Below are positions 38,232 to 50,317 of a DNA stretch of 64,000 nucleotides, in pieces; position 1 is the stretch's first letter; every line of letters starts with the position of its first letter. The stretch is taken from contig BBDR01000001.1 of assembly GCA_001312405.1 (NCBI GenBank), positions 186,001-250,000 of the forward strand. Reading direction: 5' to 3'. The stretch is from Clostridium sp. NkU-1. GTDB taxonomy: Bacteria; Bacillota_A; Clostridia; Lachnospirales; Lachnospiraceae. Both the position numbers and the translations under genes were made by a program. Below the pieces are notes generated by a model. It made no database searches. It saw only the letters and a list, made by a program, of their open reading frames with translations, and was not told where the DNA came from.

Positions 38232-41200
38232 TCATTGAATCCATACTCCATTGCTGTCAACCAGCCTGCCATCTGGAGTCACATCGTTCATGTATAACGA
38301 TCCGCGCGGGCGGGAGTGACCTTCCGGCTTTTTATATTCCCATTTCTCCTGATTCAGCGTCCAGCCGGATGAGCCTTCTGCATTTGTGGTTAAATAATAC
38401 CATTTCCCATCTAAGAAATTCCATCCCTCTGCCATAGCTCCGGAGGGATCCAGGTAATACCAGCAGCTGTCCATCTGATCAAAGACCCAGCCGGTCTGCA
38501 TGGCACCATCTGAACTGAGCCAATACCATTGTCCATCGATTAGGAGCCAGCCTGTTGCCATATTGCCCTTGTCATTGAAATAGTACCACTTTCCGTTCGC
38601 TTTTTTCCAGACAGAACTAACTGTGGCCAGTTCAGAGCTTCCCTCTCCATCCAGATTTGTTTTCCGGAATTCACCTGTGATATAAGTATCCTGCTGAAGC
38701 AGAAACTCATATTTCCCGGTTTTGTCCGGCGACACTGTTTTTCCATTAACAGATATGTGTTTCAAACGATATCCAATATCAGGAACGGCCTTCACAATCA
38801 CCTTTGTTCCCTTTTTTTCCTTCTGAGAGATTTGCAGTAATGCTGCCGCCTTCCAGACTGTCATCGATGGAAACTAGAAAGTGTTCTTCTTCTACTGCAG
38901 TGCCATCCGTTATTAAGTTCACTGTTCCGTTATCCGTCAACACAAAAGAAATCCTATCCATTTTATAATCCACAGATACGGGCAAGTGTCTGGTCTTGCC
39001 ATCCAGCCCCTTAAATGCCGCAGTAATGGAACTACTGCCCTTTCCCTGATCTGGAATGTCCATCCACACTTTCACAGGAGCATTTAGCGAAAGGGGCCGT
39101 TTATTTCCATACCTATCCTCCAGCTGAAGCTGAAGCCCAAAGGACTTTCGGAATTCTTCTTCTGTTTCCGATCCATTATAGTCTGTGACTGACAAAACTG
39201 CCGTACGGAACTCCGGTTCATCCTCCTCATCTTCAAAGATCCTGAAAGCGAATGAGGGGGATGCCTTGCTTGCATTGGAGTCGGTCGCTCTGGCTGCATT
39301 GGAGGGAGTTGCACTGTTTCCTGTGATTTTAATGGGTATGCTTAACGCAGCACCTGCAATCTGAATACCAGTAATTTCTGTCTCTGAGGAATCCACCTGC
39401 TGTCTATCATACAGTCATTTGCTGCCATCGAAGCCTTATACAGTTCTTCTAATGTGATTAGTTGATCCATCATATACTTTGCCAATTCCTCATTTGAGAC
39501 TGCTGTTAAGGAATTGACTGCCGACCGGATGGCTTTCTGTACCTTGTAATCACTGTAATCATCGCTGGTTAATGCCTCTGTTACCGCATTTTCAATAAGA
39601 GACTGGACTTTTTGAATGTTTTTCGGTAATTCTGACTCCACTTTTCCGCCTAAAGAGACAAAGGCCTGAAGATTTATTCCATTTTCCAGCTCAGCAGTCA
39701 CTTTTAACCGGCTGTTCTCTTCGCAATCATCAATATCAAGACAGCCTTTTTCATCGATGCCGGTGCCTGATTCCAGAGGCTTTTCTCCTGTTACTTTCCA
39801 GGAAATATTCCCTGCATTATTGGTATAATCATTGACTGCAAAGGACATGCTTTGTCCGGGAGCCAGGGTAATGGCCTGCGGATACAGGGAAGCAGCCAGC
39901 TGCATTGTTGCATAAGAGCTGGAACCGTTGGTTCCTTTCGTCTGAATGGTAAGTTTTGCTCCGTATTCTGTCAGTTCTGCTTTTACATTCTTGTCTGATG
40001 AAAGAATTTCTGTCACAGGTTTATTAATTTCAACCACAATAGTACCTGTATTTTTCATCGTTGGATCAGAGGCAGAGACAGTCAGAATTCCATTCTCATC
40101 TTCTTTTGCCATCAAAGAGGCGGCACCTTTGATGGATAAATCTCCGATTTTCGCAGCAGCATCTGTCCAGATATTGGCTCCAAGTATATTTTCAGATCTG
40201 CTGTAGACCGCCTGCATCTGAGGAGTGTTTGACAGGACTGTGATTTGTGGTTCCCTGGAATACTGCTCGGTTTTTTCTAAAGTCAGCCCTGGAAGAAGAA
40301 TATACTCATAAGCGGCATTTTCAGGATTTTTTCCATGGTCAAACCACATTTCGAGATAGTTCTCTTCCGATTTTCCATTTGATGTTCCGACCAGTGACCA
40401 GTCTCCGGCATTCCTTGCTTTTCGCACTGATATGGTCTGGGAACCGGCAGGGAAATAATAACCGATATCACTTCCGGCTGTATTGCCCTCCAAATGGGCC
40501 CAGGAAACATCAGAAAGCATTGTTCCTGACACATCCACGTTTCCGTCTACAATATCTTCTAAGGATGCGACTCCGTCATAAGAACTTTTTTTCTCTCCAT
40601 TGATGATCAGGGCATTGTCACCTTCCTGCCTCAGACGCCTGTTTTCAATAATGCTTTCCACCGGATATTCTTCACCGGAATTAGAAATGCCGGCGCCAAG
40701 GCATACGATCTGTTCTCCAAACATAAACCAGGATTTCTTTGCTGACAGATGAGGAGAATATGTCACGGCAGGAGAACCCTCTCCTTCCTTAACCCGGACT
40801 TCTCCTGTTAATGACATTCCGTTAATTCCGTCATTGTCTATGGAACTGCCTCCGACCCAGGATTCTCTTGAACGGAAATCTCCGCCCTGGGCAAAGCCTG
40901 AGCTATCCGGCTGCCCATTACCGATATTCTTGGAAACAAGGGTCGTTCCCGCCAATCGGAGGGGATTTACAGTATTCCAGAAATTTTCCGTATACTGCAT
41001 GGTATCCTGATTGTATAAGTAGGTCATACCGCTTCCCTGATGCCAGCCATAGCGGTTTTCATGATTCATGATTTCCGTATTCTGAATACGTTCGGAATAC
41101 ATGGAAAGTGCCATCAGGAACTTGTCGGTCCGGTGAATCGCCCGGTCCATGAGAGGAAGATTTTTATGTATCGGAGCAATGGAATTAGTAATAGAATCAT

Positions 41201-43961
41201 CTCCCAGAATCTCCAGGGCTTTTTCCTTTATTATTATATACTCTGCTCCGGATAAGGTATCTATAAAACCAGGATCAATTTCCATCCAGGCTTTTAGTGA
41301 ACTTTTTAATTCTTCCTGCACATCAAGGGAAACTGAGTCCATAAGCTGGATCATAAGAACCATTGCTTCTCTTCCTGCATCCCGGTTACTGCCGGCAGGC
41401 CTGGATACAGAACGTCCTTTCAGAGAATCCAGCATCAGACCGTCATACATTCCATTTAAAAATCCTTCTTTCAAGTAGAATTCCAGATTTTCCTGCACTT
41501 CTCTGGGATATTCCCATGGAGTTCCGGCAAATAGCGGCGGCATTCCTGCCCCGCCTTTAATAAATTCGATTCCATAAGATCCTAAATACGGCACATGGGA
41601 ATGGTCAAGATAGGAACCATCTGCATAAAAACCGCTGGTATAGCCCTGATCCGCAATTTTGGTACTGTCTTTCAAACTCTGGATTATGAAAGTCTCCGAA
41701 GAAGCTTTTTGAGCCAGGTGGACAAGCTCATTATCTTCCCTGAGAATTCCCAGTCCTAAGGCGATCCTGGAACAGTCAATAATATTAGCCCCCTGAGCCG
41801 TCCGGTATCCCTGGGCATGGTACTTCCGGTTCCAATGATGCTTCATGATAAGGATCCAGCTGAAAGAAATATAGCCCCTGGGTATAAAGGCTGATTTCTT
41901 CCTCTGTCAGGTGATCATATAAAAGGACCAATATGGGAATTAAGTCTTTGGGGATGCCGATTTCCCACGTCCACCAGTTATCTGTCTGGGTCTTTGGTGA
42001 GTAGCAGCGGGAGCACAGGTAGTTCATGATCTGCTTCATGTCCTTTAACAGCTCATCATTTTGGTAGTAAAGGTTACCTTTTGCTGCATATGCCTTTGCC
42101 ATTGCCAGCATTTTTTTTAAAAGCCGGACGAAACTCTACCGCATCATTCTCAAAGGGAATGTCCGGGTTTCCGGCAGCTCCTTCATCCTGCAGCCAGGGG
42201 ATCCCGGCACAGGAATCCTGTCCTTTATAAGCATATGTTTCCCAGGCGGATTTTGCCTGAGCCTGAATGTCGTCAAGGATCTCTCTGCCTCCATCAAGTT
42301 CAGTCAGATCATTTCCGATGAGGGAATCCTTCCATCGTCTGCGGATTATTTCGTAATCTTCCGGTCCTGCCTGAGGCAGATTTGCCGGATCCTCATAAAG
42401 GACTGTTACGTTCCACTTTTTTTTGTTTGCCGTTTTCATCAGTGGCCAATACTGTGACAGCTCCCTTTTCATTTGCCGTCAGCAGTGCACCTTCACCGGA
42501 AAGCTTTCTGACAGAAGCAATGTGGCTACCATCCGTATCTCCGGCTTTTCTGGTTCCATCTGTTTCTCCTTCCAGCAATTCTCTTTTGATTTTACTGCTG
42601 CCTGCATTGCGTACATAGTTCCCGTCGGCCCTGGGTATTTTAACTTCCCAATGAATGCTGCCGGACATTTCAGCCGGTTTCTCAATCCGGCCCTCTTCTC
42701 CTCTCACCAAAACAATCTCATCTCCAGTTATTGCTTCAGCCGCCTTTCCTTCAATCGTCAGGTCCACAGGCTTTGTTCCCATTTTGGAAGCATCGAATTT
42801 AAGGAAGATTTTTGAATCAAAGGCAGATTCTGCTAATGCCATGGGATTTGAATTTGTTAGGATACCTGTTCCACGGGTTTCCAGTGTTACTTCCAGATAA
42901 CCATTGTTTTGGTTTTCCGGCTTTGCTATGCTTAGCGTTATGTTACCAGTAGAAGGATCTTTTTTTACGGTAAGTGCCATACACTCATTCATTGTTAAAG
43001 GCACTACCTGATTATCCAGCCGGATGCTGCCGGAGGACCACTTGTTTACAGATACAATCCCCTCTCCCACGTTGGAAGCAGCCTGTATCTGCGGCGTATT
43101 TATGAGAAGCTTTGAATCCGTTCTGTACAGGCTTAAATTTGGATAATCAGCGGTTGTTTTACCTGCAACCATGGTATACTGGTAGCTCTCCCCGGGAGCA
43201 ATAAAAAACTCGGCTAACTGAGCGGTATCAGACTCTTTCGTGTTCAGCCGATAGTATACGTTAGAGGCAGACAGATGGGATCCGGTCTCCCCGTCTCCAA
43301 ATACGTAGGACCATTCCAGCTTATTATCGGCCAAGGCAGACGCGCTGAGCCAGTTTCTCTGGGCATGGTCCCCTTTTGTCGGTTTATTGATGAGGGGACT
43401 CCATACTCCATTTGTACTTGCTTTCAGTACATTCCGGTATCCGTTGCTGGGATTTGTCAATGCCAGCTTTGTATCCTTTGTAACCGGAATATTATCTACA
43501 ATGGTTATGATTTGCCCCCTGTTTTTTGTTTGTGCCTGGATGCCTGCTCCGGCACAAAGGATTTCGCTGCCGAATAAAAACCATGACTTTACACCATGAA
43601 CCTCTTTCCCCAGCTTTACTCCTTGTACACCGTAGGTTTTTGAAAGTGACTGCATTGACATTTCTGTTGTGATTTCAGCCCCCCGAAAACTGTTTTCCCC
43701 TTCCCAGAACATGGTTGTTCCAGGTATCAGTGCTTCATTCATGGTGTTCCATTGCGAAGCCGTATCACTGCTTTTTGATAGTGACAAACTTCCCCCTCCC
43801 ACTGTAGGATTAATGGACGCAGCGTAATTTCCTGTGTTTAATAATTTTGATCCGGATATTACCGGTAACGTCTGTCCGGCAGCTGGAACTGTTATAATCA
43901 TCTGCATTGCCAGACACATGCTTGTTACACGCTTCCATTTGTTCCTAATCTTTTGCTTCAC
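38232..43961 (-). CDS. Giant secreted polysaccharide lyase family 8 enzyme with cell-wall-binding repeats, several frame breaks
   Basis: About 1,900 residues after repair. Signal peptide (MCLAMQMIITVPAAGQ). Residues ~30-450: a beta-sandwich resembling the PL8 supersandwich (WEGENSFRGAEITTEM, KSWFLFGSEILCAGAGI). Then the alpha/alpha toroid with catalytic motifs NWWTWEIGIPKDL and FYADGSYLDHSHVPYLGSYG (Asn, His, Tyr), and a second supersandwich (KKSWFMFGEQIVCLGAGI). Further beta domains, a Ser/Thr-rich stretch, and about four C-terminal cell-wall-binding repeats (GKWYYFNDKGNMATGWLL). Breaks near 42417, 42110, 41792, 39395 and 38815. It should cleave hyaluronan-, chondroitin- or xanthan-like chains by elimination; the substrate is not determined. 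Confidence 0.88.
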
Positions 43962-44945
43962 ACAAACTCCTCCTTTTTTTAATAGTTATATTAATGGTCT
44001 TGAACCTGCTGGTAAATTATCCGTGAACTCAGGTTTTTAAAGTAATATCATTTTGCTTATGGAATCTTCCTGATTTTCCGCCTGTTATCACAGAAATGTA
44101 CATGTAACATAAAAACAGTCAAGAATATAATATAAAAAATTTATTTAATTATATGGAACCTTTTGAAAATAATAAATGAACTATTTTTGAAATAATTGTA
44201 ATATTTTAATATTTTTAACAATAATAAATTTAATTTTATATTATTTTTGTAAAAGATGTATTATTTGCGGAAAAGACAAATATTTTAATAAACGAATTTA
44301 TTCATTTAATTTGTATCATACAAATGAAGTATATCCTGTTCAAAGAGAGGGAAAATTCATACTTAATAAGACCGGAAGCTGGTATCAACCATTCAGGACA
44401 GGGGGGACACAGATAAATTGGTAGTCACAAATTTATCTGGCTTAATTCTCTTTCTCAACATTCAATAATTGTTTTAATCTGAAATATTATGATAACTATT
44501 GAGTTTTATAGAATTGTTTTTTTCATGCGGTTGACGAAGCAACAACTTTACTGTTATAATTGAGTTGTTGCTTTGAACCAGTTAAAATAACAAACAAATA
44601 AACAGGAATTATATGGGAATCATATTGTTAAATATTTTCAGTATGATTTCCCTGATCTGACATTATAATCCATCATCATATCTTAAATTTATAAATAACC
44701 AGTAACGTTTCATTTTCCAGCAAGCAAGGCCCGTTGCAGGCTGCCTGGCAGATAAAACCACAGGTTTGCTGGAAGACCTTGGAAGATGTATTGTCCAATC
44801 ATCCCATATAAGAACTTTTAAAATAAAATTTGAATAAACTTCTGATAGTTTCGTAAAAGTAGAGAAGCTTTCGTTTTTCGCTGCAAAAATCTCCATAGAA
44901 AGTTTGTTTCTTATGGAGTGAATAAAATATGTAAGGAGAGATTAA
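43962..44945. other. Long AT-rich divergent intergenic region
   Basis: 984 bases with no convincing gene. It must hold the lyase promoter (minus) and the aminomutase promoter (plus, see 44531-44560). A hairpin GGGAATCATA/TATGATTTCCC lies at about 44614-44652 in the plus-strand leader. A 77-codon minus-strand frame at 44663-44896 has no ribosome site and I reject it as a gene. Confidence 0.5.
44531..44573 (+). promoter_or_regulatory. Promoter framed by an 11-bp inverted repeat
   Basis: -35 TTGACG (44531-44536), 18-base spacer, -10 TATAAT (44555-44560). AAGCAACAACT (44537-44547) and its complement AGTTGTTGCTT (44563-44573) flank the -10 box, a likely operator. The next plus-strand gene starts ~370 bases downstream, so a long leader is implied. 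Confidence 0.6.
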
Positions 44946-46208
44946 ATGGGAAAAAGCAAAAAGCGGCAGGTGTCAATTGAAAGAACAGAGGAATTAAAGG
45001 GGAGAATTGAAGATTTTTTTAGAAGCCCGAAAGGGGATTCCAAAGGGAATGGACCTGGAGAAAGAATTCATTAAAAGGAAAACCAAAATATTAGAGGTAC
45101 TGGATGCCACAGAAGAAAACTGGAATGATTATCAGTGGCAGTTAACCCATAAGATAACGGATGTTGAGACCTTAAGTAAAATCATTGTCTTAAGTGAAAA
45201 AGAAAAAATGCGCATTAAAAAAAGTTGAGAAAAAGTTCAGGTGGGCGGTTTCTCCCTATTATTTAAGTCTGGCAGATCCAGATGACAGGTATGATCCGAT
45301 ACGGTTATTATCCATTCCAACCTATAAAGAATTGGATGATTCCTGCACGGATCTTGACCCTATGGGTGAAGAATTCACAAATCCGGCAGGCTGCATTACA
45401 AGACGGTATCCAGACAGGTTGATTATAAATGTGACTAATGAGTGTGCCATGTATTGCAGGCACTGTCAGAGAAGAAGGAATATCGGAGAGGAAGATGTCC
45501 ATAAATCCCGTAATTTGATCCAGGAGTCCATTGATTATATAAGAGAAAATGAGGAAATCAGGGATGTGCTGATCACTGGCGGGGACGCTGTGTCTTTCTG
45601 ATGAGGACCTTGAGTGGCTGATAAAGCAGCTGAAAGAGATACCCCATATTGATTTTATCCGCCTGGGTACCAGAAGCCTGGTAACCATGCCTCAAAGGAT
45701 AACAGATCAATTATGCTCCATGCTGAAAAAATATCATCCGATTTATATAAACACTCATTTCAATCATCCCATAGAAATTACGAAAGAGTCAAAAGCGGCA
45801 TGTGAAAAACTGGCTGATTCCGGGATCGTTCTGGGAAATCAGGCCGTGCTGTTAAATGGAATTAATAATGATAAGTACATTATGCGGGTGCTCAATCATG
45901 AGCTGCTCAAATGCAGAGTAAGACCTTATTACATCTTTCATGCAAAACATGTTCAGGGAACCGCCCATTTTAACACATCCATTGAAGACGGCATAGAGAT
46001 CATGGAATATTTACGGGGCTATACTTCGGGCATGGCGATTCCCACATTTATAGTAAACGCTCCCAAGGGATTGGGGAAAACTCCTATCTTCCCCAATTAC
46101 ATTGTATCCCGGGGGCCAGGCTATGTTCAGCTGAGAACCTGGGAAGGGAATATCGTTAAATACGAAGATCATGAAACAAAGGATATCAGGAGCTATCTTG
46201 AATCCTGA
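44946..46208 (+). CDS. eam: Lysine-2,3-aminomutase-family radical SAM enzyme, probably glutamate 2,3-aminomutase; three frame breaks
   Basis: PLP- and SAM-dependent aminomutase. Cluster motif CAMYCRHCQRRR, PLP region VNAPKGLGKTPIFPNYI. Lysine 2,3-aminomutase binds the substrate side chain with two Asp (in QCDLS and VVDAPG); here the same places carry Lys (FHAKHVQG) and Asn (IVNAPKG). That Lys/Asn pair is what I recall for glutamate 2,3-aminomutase, which makes the osmolyte beta-glutamate. T7 (45015) and A7 (45215) runs break the frame (true EDFLEARKGIPKG, KMRIKKVEKKFRWAV); a third break near 45588 should read GGDALCLSDEDLEW. ATG 44946 follows AAGGAGAG. About 420 residues. Confidence 0.85.
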
Positions 46209-46254
46209 TGATATTCCTGTCGCACTGGCAATCATTCTGAGCGGGACTATATAG

Positions 46255-46331
46255 GAAAAAGCATAGATTGAACATTGGACAAGATGACTAACTTTGTTAG
46301 TTTCTTGTTTGGTGTTCAATCTATGCTTTTA
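46255..46331 (+). terminator. Long-stem terminator after eam
   Basis: Arms AAAAGCATAGATTGAACA and TGTTCAATCTATGCTTTT, 18 bp perfect, with inner secondary pairing (ACTAAC/GTTAGT). Confidence 0.85.
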
Positions 46332-46390
46332 ATAAGTTGTCATTACGGCAGTTTTGATAGCCTTGGGTATTTTTCCCGTAATAAATCTAA

Positions 46391-46873
46391 GTTTCTTTCC
46401 TGTATGAATACTTCACATTCTACGGTAAAAAGTTTTTAAATTCTTTCGGAAAAGTAATTGAATTGCAGATTGTAATTGCATTCATTAATTCCTTTCTTTC
46501 TGTGTTAGCCCTGACTATTATGGGATTTCCGCAGACATTAGGGCTTGGAGCCATGATTTTTATTCTGGGCCTGATTCCCGTTGCCGGGGTGATTATTTCC
46601 ATGGTCCCACTTACAATTATTGCATTTAACATCGGGGGCACCATAAAAATCCTGGAAGTTATTGCGATGATTGTTGTTCTCCATTCTTTGGAAACTTATG
46701 TGTTAAATCCAAAATTAATGTCTGCCAAAACAAAGATCCCGGTATTTTTAGTATTTATTATTCTAATGATCAGCGAACATTATATTGGAGTCTGGGGACT
46801 GCTTTTTGGTATTCCACTGTTCATGTTTTTCCTGGATATCTTAGATATTAAAGTAGGGGCAAATAATCGGTAG
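46391..46873 (+). pseudogene. N-terminally truncated AI-2E-family transporter
   Basis: About 160 residues equal to the C-terminal half of an AI-2E-type (PF01594) permease: LALTIMGFPQTLGLGAMIFI, LGLIPVAGVIISMVPLTIIA, VLHSLETYVLNPKLMSAKTK and LLFGIPLFMFFLDI. The frame opens just after a stop near 46391 (VSFLYEYFTFYGKKF) with no ribosome site, and the N-terminal ~200 residues are absent. The break is preceded by the eam terminator, so this looks like a deletion remnant. Confidence 0.75.
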
Positions 46874-46901
46874 AAAGCATTGAAGATATATGTTATTCAT
46901 C

Positions 46902-46953
46902 AAAAAAGAGGTCAGGCCACCCATAAGCTCGGATGGTCCTGATCTCTTTTTCA
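46902..46953. terminator. Bidirectional terminator between convergent units
   Basis: Arms AAAGAGGTCAGG and CCTGATCTCTTT with A's before and T's after, so usable by both the AI-2E remnant and the LCP gene. Confidence 0.85.
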
Positions 46954-47002
46954 TTATAAATCCATATCCATAAAAACCTTTGAAGCTGCCCTGCCCTTTT
47001 TC

Positions 47003-48534
47003 CTATACTCCGGGACCGATCTCTCCGTCAGCTCCAGGACCTTCCTGTACTTCCGGAATTTCCATGGTTTCTTTTTCCGGTTTTGTTTCCTTTTCTGTTT
47101 CTTTCTCCGGTTTCTTCTCTTCCTTGGTTTCCTTTATATTGGCCCCAGGTCCAATCAGGCTTCCGTCGTCGTTGGTGGGGGCTTCTGTACGCTCCTGCTC
47201 TGTTGTCTCTGGAACTGTTTCTTTCGTATTTTCAGCTGTAGTCTCTTTCACGCTTTCCTCTGTAGGAGCCTCCGTTTGTACAGGAGCGGTATCTCTTGAA
47301 GAAGAATCCCCCTTTTTCTTGCCGCCTGAACTTCCCCCGGCCGGAGCATTCTTTCCAGGCTCCTTAAGGCCGCTTTCCTGGGCGATCTTGTCGCTGATCT
47401 TTTTTTTACAGTTGAAGACGGAGAATAATTCTCCTGATTATAAAGAAACTGGTGGAGCTGGATGACGTTGCTTTCCAATGTAGTAGGGATAACACAATCC
47501 ATTCTTCCGATCTTCATTGTAGTACGTGAAAATGGGAAACCGTTTGTTTCTCCTATGTGGTATTTATTGATTCCCTTGGCAATGGACAGAACATCATTCA
47601 TGCCAATGCTGGTGGATATCTGTGGGAATACAGTAGAAACCAGGGTGCTTAGTGTACTAAAATCAGCCTTTTTTTGCCTTCTCCATTGCAAGACTTATTA
47701 CCTTGCGCTGCCGCTCTGTCCGGTTAAAATCCGTATCCATGAGACGGAGTCTGGCATAAGCCACAGCTTGTACTCCATCCAAATGGTTCATCCCGGCTTT
47801 TTTTTAACTGATAAGAGCCGATTCCGGTGGAATTAACGGTTTCAGTTATAAAACCGTTGATATAGGCGAATTCTGAATCCGTAATTTCCAGATCTACCCC
47901 GCCTAAAATGTTAATGGCATCAGCAACGGCCTTCCAGTTAAATGTGGCGTAATCATCTATGTTAAGATCCAGATTCTCATTTAATGCGTCGACTGCCTGT
48001 TTATGGCCGCCTTTAAAATAAGCCTCGTTAATCTTGTGATACGTTTCTTTGCTGTTGATCTTTAAATATGTATCTCTGTAAACGGATACCAGTTTGATCT
48101 CGCCGGTAGCTTTATCAATGTTGCAGATCATTTCCACGTCAGATAAGGAGCCCTTTTCCAGCCTGCCGTCTCTCGCATCCACGCCAAAAACTGCAATGGT
48201 CCAAAATCCTTTCTGATGGGTACGCTGCTTCAATATAAAAAACCCGGCCAGCAGCACCAGAGCCAAAATTACAAGCTCCGTAAAAATCACCCTCTGCTTG
48301 TGTTTGCGCTTCCGTTTTTTATTTGCCTTCCGATTGGCGTTATTTTGCGGCCCATTATAACGGACACGCGGATTCCTTCCATCACCTGTACTATAATAAG
48401 TCCTGTCCCCTTTTACCGTATGCGCTCCGTGCTTTTTTTCTGCCGGGCGCGCCCTGTCTGCGCTCCCCGCTTTTTTTGCTGCCCTCCCGCTTTTTGCGGG
48501 CCCGCATGCGGTCTAATTCATCCTCATAATCCAT
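47003..48534 (-). CDS. LytR-CpsA-Psr (LCP) cell-wall glycopolymer transferase, four frame breaks
   Basis: Attaches teichoic-acid-like or capsular polymers to peptidoglycan. Long basic cytoplasmic N-terminus (MDYEDELDRMRARKKREGSK), one membrane helix (VILALVLLAGFFILKQ), then the LCP domain: VFGVDARDGRLEKGSLSDVE, VSVYRDTYLKI, YHKINEAYFKGG, and after repair HLDGVQAVAYARLRLMD with the catalytic Arg pair. Breaks at T/A runs near 48444, 47800, 47670 and 47400. The C-terminus is a ~110-residue Glu/Thr/Lys tail ending GPGADGEIGPGV. Repaired length ~510. Next to a wall hydrolase. Confidence 0.9.
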
Positions 48535-48630
48535 GACCGAATAATCAATCCTTTCCAATATTTTCTTTGGCAGATCCTATCTATTCTATCAGAAACCAGG
48601 CTGTAATTTCTTGCTTTTCTCTTAATTTTA

Positions 48631-50212
48631 TCAGTCAATCAGCTTTCTGCAGTAGGGCCAGTCTGCATCCATTGTTGTAACCGTTACATTATTGACCAAT
48701 GCGCTGGATTCGTGGATCACCGTCATATTTCCGTTGCTTTCCCAACAGAGGAACATGACCACATGGGCGTCATCTCCTGTCTTTAAAAGAATATCGCCTG
48801 GCTGCAAGTCATTTCTCTGGATAGGGGTTCCGCAGGAAATCAGGCCTCCTGTACTCTCACAGGACAAACGCTTACCAAGAGCCGACCAGTATACCCAGCT
48901 GATCCAGCCGGAGCAGTCCAGCCCCTTCATGGAACGGCCTTTTTCATCCGGTGATACAAGGGACCCGAAATTGTTTTTTTTCATAGCCTGCCGATGATGG
49001 CTTGCCGCCCCAGTAGTAAGGAACTCTTCCTACTGAGGACAAGGCATAATGGATCAGTTTTTTTTCGGTTTTCTGAAAGATTTTCAGGAAGGCGGCTCAT
49101 ATAATTGTTAATTTCCTCATAGGAAAGGGGATTGGTGATAAATGAAGGGGAAAGGGTTAAGCCGTAGCATTCTGACCAGTCCTGTTTTGCCAGATCAGAA
49201 GCATAGGTTTTGTTCTCCTCCGTCCAACCCTGCCAGAGTCCCTCTTCCTTTGGCTCATTTCCAACGGCATCAAGGGCAAATAAGCCTTTCTTTTGGTCTG
49301 TAAGTCCTGCAATCACTGCTTTCACGTGAAGATCCACGTGTCCGGGACAGACGGAAGGCAAAGCTGCTTCGGTTTCTGCAGGAGCTTCCGTTTCGGGTTC
49401 TGCGGCAGCTGCTGCGGCTTCCCTAAGTGCGATACCAGGTCCGATTTCCTTTGAAGGAAGGGGCGCCTCCGTATTGCCTGCGCTTTCTCCGGCGGCAGAG
49501 GATTCCGTAACAGCAGCCGTTTCTGCCTGGGCCGGTGTGGCTGTCCGTTCCAGCTGGGGCTGGGCTGTTTTCCCTTCCAGGGTACCGCCGCAATCATAGA
49601 CCTCACTGATGGAATACTGGAAGCTGTGAGAGCTTTCCCACAGCTTAAGGGCATAACTTAAAAATGCATCGTAATCCTCCGGTGCGGTATAATAAAAATA
49701 TGTATTGGCCATTGCCATGATTTCCTGGATATTGGACTGAGGCGAAATCATTTTTCCCTTTTCATCATAAAAGGTAATATCAATCTTATTGAAGGAAAGC
49801 CCTTTTAATTGGGCTGTTGGAACTCCAAGGCTTGCTGCGGCCTGTTCAGGGCTTTTATTGGCCAGCTGGTAAATGGAAGCCAGCCAATCCGAATCCTTGC
49901 GTGAAAGGGCTTCCGCTGCTTCTGCTCCCAGGCTTTTTTTCCTGGCTGTCACCTTCTCCATAAAGAAATGCAAGATTAAATGAGGAAAGGGAAGGAACAA
50001 AGGGAGCAGGTTCGTCCGCTGCCGATGTTTCCTCATGGATTTCCTCTTTTATTTCGGCTTTTGCCAGAAAGGCGGTTTCTGCTGCCGGTATGATATTAAG
50101 TCTATCCCAGGGTGAAGAATAAGATTGGGAATATGTGCAAAGGCACACACTCATAAGAGCCATAAACATGGCGGCTGATATCTGTACTTTGACCGTTTTT
50201 TTTCAAATTCAT
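48631..50212 (-). CDS. Secreted NlpC/P60 peptidoglycan hydrolase, four frame breaks
   Basis: About 525 residues after repair. Signal peptide (MNLKKTVKVQISAAMFMALM) appears once an A8 run near 50198 is corrected. A ~170-residue unknown N-terminal region, a Glu/Ala/Pro-rich linker containing SKEIGPGIALREAA, and a C-terminal NlpC/P60 domain with VGRVPYYWGGKPSSAGYEKN, GLDCSGWISWVYW (catalytic Cys) and GDDAHVVMFLCW (catalytic His). Other breaks near 49932, 49058 and 48975. Cuts stem peptides in the wall. Shares the IGPG motif with the adjacent LCP protein. Confidence 0.9.
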
Positions 50213-50317
50213 CTGCTATCGTTCCCGTAATATTTTTCTAGAATAGAACTATAGCATAGTCCGGGGCCAAAATACAGAAAAAAAAGATTTAATAGTTTAT
50301 TAAGATTGGTGAAAGAG

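Noticed and set aside
44663..44896. Minus-strand 77-codon frame upstream of eam
   Set aside because: No ribosome site, no recognisable motif, in a long regulatory region.
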